Below are positions 6,184 through 9,671 of a stretch of DNA of 9,671 nt, piece by piece. Both the position numbers and the translations under genes were made by a program. The stretch is from Candidatus Zipacnadia bacterium (lineage in GTDB: Bacteria; Armatimonadota; Zipacnadia; Zipacnadales; Zipacnadaceae), in NCBI GenBank assembly GCA_029821515.1, contig JALGTD010000039.1, positions 1 to 9,671 of the forward strand, read 5' to 3'. The number at the start of each line of letters is the position of its first letter. The first letter of the stretch is position 1. Under the pieces are notes generated by a model that saw only the letters and a list, made by a program, of their open reading frames with translations, made no database searches and was not told the origin of the DNA.

Positions 6184-6768
6184 ATGACTATTCAGATCAA
6201 GTTTGGCGTAATGGGTTCGGCAGGCGGAGAATTCGCTGCCGAGATTATGGACAAAGCTTTTCAATTAGGCGAAGAGATTGCCAAACACGATTGTATCATT
6301 ATGACAGGCGCTTGTCCGGGGCTGCCGCAGCAGGCCGTTCTGGGAGCGCAGAAACACGGTGGGATGGTGGTGGGGATCTCTCCGGCACTGGGGCTCGACG
6401 AACACAGAGACCGCTATAGATCTCCCTACGAGGGCTACGACGTAATCATATTTACGGGCAGCGGCTTGATGGGGCGCGAGATAACGACTATCCGAAGCTG
6501 CGATATTGTTGCTATCGTGGGCGGTCGTTCGGGGACGCTGGGCGAGTTTTCCATCGCCTACGACGAGGGTAAGGTTATCGCTGTTCTGGAGGGCAGCGGC
6601 GGCATTGCTGACCACATTGATGAAGTCGTCGGAGTCATTGACAAGGAAACCGGTGCGGAGATTATCTACGAGAGCGCCCCGGCAGCTCTGGTGGAAGAAG
6701 CTGTCGCCTGTCATCAGCGGCGTGTGGAGTTGGGGGTCGCCTATCTGGGCCCGCGCACCAATATATGA
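6184..6768 (+). CDS. SLOG/LOG-fold nucleotide-binding protein (TIGR00725-like)
   Basis: This 194-aa Rossmann-like protein resembles the LOG ('lysine decarboxylase-like') superfamily. Visible elements are IKFGVMGSAGG (5-15), IIMTGACPGLPQQAVLGA (38-55), GREITTIRSCDIVAIVGGRSGTLGE (97-121) and a strand KVIAVL. Cytokinin-activating LOG enzymes are phosphoribohydrolases that split nucleoside 5'-monophosphates, using an arginine and the glutamate of PGGxGTxxE. Here R98 or R104 and E121 are candidates, but the proline is replaced (VGGRSGTLGE), so it may instead bind a nucleotide as a SLOG sensor. ATG 6184 has AAGGAGG at 6174-6180 only 3 nt upstream, a short but usable spacing; M10 would remove the first strand. 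Its stop overlaps the Shine-Dalgarno region of the following ribonuclease gene, so the two are one operon and probably translationally coupled. Function could be nucleotide salvage, signalling or unknown. Confidence 0.88.
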   Translation: MTIQIKFGVMGSAGGEFAAEIMDKAFQLGEEIAKHDCIIMTGACPGLPQQAVLGAQKHGGMVVGISPALGLDEHRDRYRSPYEGYDVIIFTGSGLMGREITTIRSCDIVAIVGGRSGTLGEFSIAYDEGKVIAVLEGSGGIADHIDEVVGVIDKETGAEIIYESAPAALVEEAVACHQRRVELGVAYLGPRTNI

Positions 6769-6779
6769 AGGAGGCCTCT

Positions 6780-8243
6780 ATGAGATTGCAGTTTCTGGGC
6801 GCTGCCCGCCAGGTCACTGGTTCGATGTACTACCTGCAGACACAGGCAGGCAAGTTCCTGGTTGATTGCGGGTTCTATCAGGGGCCGGACCACCCCCGGC
6901 AGCAGAACCGGCGAGACTTCGGCTTTGATGTCACCGAGCTAGACTGGGTGCTGCTAACTCACGCTCATTTGGATCACTGTGGCCTGCTGCCGCGGCTGGC
7001 GGCGTTGGGCTTCAATGGAGAGATCATCTGTACTTCGGGAACCGCTGACCTCAGCGAGTTGATACTGCTGGATAGCGCCCACATCCAGCAGGAAGATGCC
7101 GAATTCGATATGAAGAGGTGGCGTAAGCATAGCCGCCAGGGCCCCCCGCCACTGCCGTTGTACACGGTTGAGGATGCCCACAACTGTCTCCAGACGTTCC
7201 GGGACGTATCTTATGACCAGGTGGAGGAGCTTGCGCCCGGGCTGGCGGTGCGCTTCCGCGATGCCGGTCATATCCTGGGAGCGGCTTCTGTGGAAATCTG
7301 GATTGGAGAGGGCGGCGAAGAGCGCAGCGTGGTCTTCTCTGGTGATCTGGGCAACTCGGGCCGTCCGATTCTACGCGATCCGCACCTGCCGGAGCCGGCG
7401 GATGTTGTCGTGACTGAGTCAACCTACGGTGACCGTCGGCACGAGCCGTACGAGCAGATGGTAGCCGGATTTGCCGAGATCGTAGGGACGACACTCTCAG
7501 AGGGCGGGCAGGTGATCATTCCGTCCTTTGCCGTGGGCCGGACGCCAGCGGTACTCTATGAGCTGGCTGAACTCATCCGCACCGACCAGATTCCCGCAAT
7601 TCCCGTCTTTATGGACAGCCCTATGGCGATTGAGGCCACCGAGATATTGCGGCGACATCCGGAGTGTTTTGACGAAGAGATGAACCAACTTATTCGGGCT
7701 GACCAGTCGCCTTTTCAGTTGCCACAATTGGAGATCTGTCGCAGCCGGGATGCTTCGATAGCTATCAACGACTTTCGTGACCCGTGTATTATCGTCTCAG
7801 CCAGTGGTATGTGCACCGGTGGGCGCATCCGCCATCACCTGCGTCACCATCTGGAGCGGCCCGAGGATACGCTGCTATTCGTCGGCTACCAGGCCGCGGG
7901 TACGCTGGGGCGGGCCATCGTTGGCGGCGTCCGGCGTGTACGGGTATTCCCGCACGAATACCACGATGTTCGGTGCCGGGTGGAGCAAGTGGATGGGTTC
8001 TCGGCTCATGCCGACAGCACTGAGCTGGTGGATTGGGTGACAGTAGTAGGAGCTGATGCAGAGGCAATCTTCTGCACGCACGGTGAGGAACCGGCGGCCA
8101 CAGCTTTGGCTCAGCAACTGCGGCAGAAATTAACTGCCCCAGTCTATGTTCCCGAACTTCTGGATGTAGTTGATCTGCGCCGGCCCAGCTTGATAGATAA
8201 CGTTGGGATTGCCGGCCAGGCCGGGCTGTGGCGCAGCGGATGA
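6780..8243 (+). CDS. MBL-fold beta-CASP ribonuclease (CPSF73/TTHA0252-like)
   Basis: The 487-aa product is a metallo-beta-lactamase-fold RNA nuclease with a beta-CASP insert and C-terminal RMMBL region. Metal-binding motifs are complete: HAHLDH (61-66), AGHILGAAS (H164), FSGDLG (D189), and later beta-CASP motifs VTESTYGD (E213), SGMCTGGRIRHHL (341-354) and GFSAHAD (H410), followed by THGE (H434). Family members, such as TTHA0252 of Thermus and eukaryotic CPSF73, cut RNA, and several also act as 5' exonucleases. There are no N-terminal KH domains, so this is not the archaeal CPSF type, and it is shorter than RNase J. I chose ATG 6780 because AAGGAGG at 6768-6774 lies 5 nt upstream and MRLQFLGA is the usual N-terminus; ATG 6765 would place the ribosome site inside the gene. 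It is cotranscribed with the SLOG gene and converges with the response regulator, 13 bp away, with no terminator seen between. Confidence 0.95.
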   Translation: MRLQFLGAARQVTGSMYYLQTQAGKFLVDCGFYQGPDHPRQQNRRDFGFDVTELDWVLLTHAHLDHCGLLPRLAALGFNGEIICTSGTADLSELILLDSAHIQQEDAEFDMKRWRKHSRQGPPPLPLYTVEDAHNCLQTFRDVSYDQVEELAPGLAVRFRDAGHILGAASVEIWIGEGGEERSVVFSGDLGNSGRPILRDPHLPEPADVVVTESTYGDRRHEPYEQMVAGFAEIVGTTLSEGGQVIIPSFAVGRTPAVLYELAELIRTDQIPAIPVFMDSPMAIEATEILRRHPECFDEEMNQLIRADQSPFQLPQLEICRSRDASIAINDFRDPCIIVSASGMCTGGRIRHHLRHHLERPEDTLLFVGYQAAGTLGRAIVGGVRRVRVFPHEYHDVRCRVEQVDGFSAHADSTELVDWVTVVGADAEAIFCTHGEEPAATALAQQLRQKLTAPVYVPELLDVVDLRRPSLIDNVGIAGQAGLWRSG

Positions 8244-8256
8244 CTGGCAGTCGGGG

Positions 8257-8961
8257 TTAGGCAGCTTGCTGGGATTTGCTAAAGACATATCCTACGCCGG
8301 GGACTGTGGCAATGCGCTGAGGGTTGCCGCGGTCGCCCTCGATTTTCTGGCGGAGGCGACCTATGTGTACGCTGAGAGTACGCGTTTGGATGTCATCGTC
8401 GTATCCCCACACTTGCCACAACAGTTCCTGGGAGCGGCAGACCTGCCCGGCTTTGGTCATTAAGGCCTGAAGCAGATCGAATTCTTTAGGCGTCAAGTCT
8501 ATTGAGTCGTCGTTGATCCACACCCGGTGCTGGCGGGCATCCAGGCGAACCCCGTCAGTCTCAAGGGTATTTGCACCGGACTGCCCCACCCAGGGCTCTC
8601 CCGCGCGCCGCAGGCACGCATCCATTCTAGCGCGCAGCTCCCGCAGGTCAAACGGCTTGGGCAGGTAGCCGTCCGCGCCCAGCTCCAGCGCCGCCATACG
8701 ATCGCCCTGCTCGGTTCGTGCCGAGGTTACCAGGATAGGAATCATGCTCTTTCGGCGAAGCTCGGCCAGCAGATCAAGGCCGTCGGTATCTGGGAGCATA
8801 AGATCCAATAATAGCAGGCTGAAGCTATGCTCTTCCAGATGGTGACGGGCCTGGGCACCAGTATACGTCACGGTTACCAGATAATTGTGATCGGCCAGAG
8901 TTGAACGTACTGACTGGCAAAATTGTCTGTCGTCGTCGCACAATAAAATTCGGGCGGGCAT
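8257..8961 (-). CDS. OmpR/PhoB-family response regulator
   Basis: The 234-aa DNA-binding regulator has a receiver domain (about 3-117) with the acidic pocket CDDD (8-11), phosphoacceptor D53 in LLLDLMLPD, S80 in the switch position and K102 (LPKPF). A winged-helix output domain follows (about 136-230): LTPKEFDLLQALM, VWGYDDDIQTRTLSVHIGRLRQKIE and the terminal hairpin VPGVGYVF. All phosphorylation residues are present. No transmembrane kinase is adjacent; the nearest kinase is the hybrid enzyme at 4457-5956, separated by the SLOG-ribonuclease operon, so partnership is only possible. ATG 8961 has a weak GGTGG 6 nt upstream. A TACAAT on the minus strand at 9000-8995 could be a -10, but its -35 is poor. 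Its stop lies 13 bp from the convergent ribonuclease stop, so transcripts of the two probably overlap. Confidence 0.95.
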   Translation of the reverse strand: MPARILLCDDDRQFCQSVRSTLADHNYLVTVTYTGAQARHHLEEHSFSLLLLDLMLPDTDGLDLLAELRRKSMIPILVTSARTEQGDRMAALELGADGYLPKPFDLRELRARMDACLRRAGEPWVGQSGANTLETDGVRLDARQHRVWINDDSIDLTPKEFDLLQALMTKAGQVCRSQELLWQVWGYDDDIQTRTLSVHIGRLRQKIEGDRGNPQRIATVPGVGYVFSKSQQAA

Positions 8962-9129
8962 CTATACCACCGTTCATTGCTACTCAGCCCCCCGATTGTA
9001 AAGGTATTGCATGATAGATGAGTTCTCTGTGGGGATATAATCGGCTGTTGGAGCAGCCAAGTTAAGGCCCCGGCCGAGTTTGCGAGGGCGTTTTGGCACG
9101 ATGCTGCCGGTTGCGGCCAGGGTCATAGC

Positions 9130-9166
9130 ATAAGAAAAACGGAGCCAGCAGTCAGTGCTGGCTCCG
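9130..9166 (-). terminator. Intrinsic terminator of the pyrophosphatase gene
   Basis: Read on the minus strand: CGGAGCCAGCA (9166-9156), loop CTGAC, TGCTGGCTCCG (9150-9140), then TTTTTCTTA (9139-9131). The 11-bp stem is perfect. It lies about 36 nt after the hppA stop and separates that gene from the response regulator, which therefore has its own promoter. Confidence 0.92.
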
Positions 9167-9202
9167 TGTCACTATCATCTGTTTTTCTGAGCGGTCTGTT
9201 GG

Positions 9203-9671
9203 CTAGACGGCCTCTTCGTCCTGACCTACTCTCTGTTGGGCCTGCTGAGTATCTTCGCTCCCGCGCTTGGCCATTATAAGCGCGATGGCCACAATCATAG
9301 CCAGCACCACGCCAATTATCGGCAGGGCTATTGTGCCCTGGTATGCGGCGATTAGCGGCACGACCAACAGGGCTACCATATTCATTACTTTGAGTAGCGG
9401 GTTGAGGGCGGGGCCGGCGGTGTCCTTGAAGGGGTCGCCGACGGTATCGCCGACTACGGCCGCCCGGTGCGCGGGGCTGCCCTTGCCGTCATAGAGGCCG
9501 TCTTCGATGAGCTTCTTGGCATTGTCCCACGCTCCGCCTGCATCGCACAGCAGCACAGCCAGAAGCTGACCGACCACTATGCTTCCGGCCAGAAAGCCCC
9601 CCAGGGCACCCCAACCGAGCCACGCGCCCACGATGATCGGGGCGAGGATGGCCAGGAGCGCGGGCGCGATC
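9203..9671 (-). CDS. hppA: Membrane-bound ion-pumping pyrophosphatase, C-terminal part
   Basis: The 3' end of a membrane pyrophosphatase gene: the frame is open from the right edge to TAG at 9205-9203, about 155 codons. The enzyme hydrolyses pyrophosphate in the cytoplasm and pumps H+ or Na+ across the membrane. Two of its signature active-site helices are present: GGAWDNAKKLIEDG and GDTVGDPFKDTAGPALN, whose aspartates and lysines bind Mg-pyrophosphate. Around them lie hydrophobic segments: ALLAILAPIIVGAWLG with GGFLAGSIVVGQLLAVLL before them, and VALLVVPLIAAY with LPIIGVVLAMIVAIALIM after. It ends in a charged cytoplasmic-type tail (AKRGSEDTQQAQQRVGQDEEAV). The residues that tell K+-dependent from K+-independent enzymes, and H+ from Na+ pumps, lie upstream outside the window, so the subtype is open. 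It ends at the terminator at 9130-9166. Confidence 0.95.
   Translation of the reverse strand, partial: IAPALLAILAPIIVGAWLGWGALGGFLAGSIVVGQLLAVLLCDAGGAWDNAKKLIEDGLYDGKGSPAHRAAVVGDTVGDPFKDTAGPALNPLLKVMNMVALLVVPLIAAYQGTIALPIIGVVLAMIVAIALIMAKRGSEDTQQAQQRVGQDEEAV

Noticed and set aside
6765..6779. Earlier ATG for the ribonuclease gene overlapping the SLOG stop (ATGA).
   Set aside because: The AAGGAGG at 6768-6774 would then be inside the coding region. ATG 6780 has proper spacing and matches the family N-terminus.
9038..9190. Possible plus-strand small RNA starting after TATAAT (9035-9040) and ending at the hairpin at 9140-9166.
   Set aside because: No acceptable -35 element is found, and on this strand the hairpin is not followed directly by a T tract (the nearest is about 15 nt on). 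The hairpin is explained as the minus-strand hppA terminator.

Overview
This is a moderately GC-rich bacterial chromosomal window. The bacterial type is shown by ribosomal protein bS18, a CspA-type cold-shock protein, two-component proteins, sigma70-like promoters, GGAGG ribosome binding sites and intrinsic terminators. The phylum cannot be fixed from the sequence. The combination of a zinc-type bS18, a membrane pyrophosphatase, and secreted barrel proteins with CARDB-like domains would fit an uncultured, environmental, non-proteobacterial lineage, but that is a guess. I see no transposase, integrase, CRISPR array, rRNA or tRNA.

Layout. Positions 1-3559 form a minus-strand block. It reads, in transcription order, rpsR (bS18), a 62-aa unknown protein, then two tandem paralogous secreted proteins of about 540 aa, the second running off the left edge. 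A consensus promoter (TTGACC-17-TATAGT) drives rpsR. Positions 3560-4036 are a gene-free divergent control region. On the other side a second good promoter (TTGCAT-17-TATACT) drives cspA with a leader of about 120 nt. That leader can form two mutually exclusive structures, one of which masks the cspA ribosome binding site. cspA ends at a strong intrinsic terminator.

Positions 4457-5956 (minus) encode a soluble PAS hybrid histidine kinase. Divergent from it, positions 6184-8243 (plus) hold a tight two-gene operon: a SLOG/LOG-fold nucleotide-binding protein followed by an MBL-fold beta-CASP ribonuclease of the CPSF73/TTHA0252 type. Converging on that operon is an OmpR-type response regulator (minus, 8257-8961). 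Last comes the C-terminal end of a membrane-bound proton/sodium-pumping pyrophosphatase with its own terminator.

How the parts may work together. The two-component genes flank the SLOG-ribonuclease operon, and a cold-shock RNA chaperone and a ribosomal protein lie nearby, so much of the window concerns RNA handling and its regulation. The SLOG-ribonuclease pairing (a possible nucleotide enzyme or sensor beside an RNA-degrading enzyme) and the tandem secreted barrel proteins are the least conventional parts. The cspA leader is the most concrete regulatory prediction.
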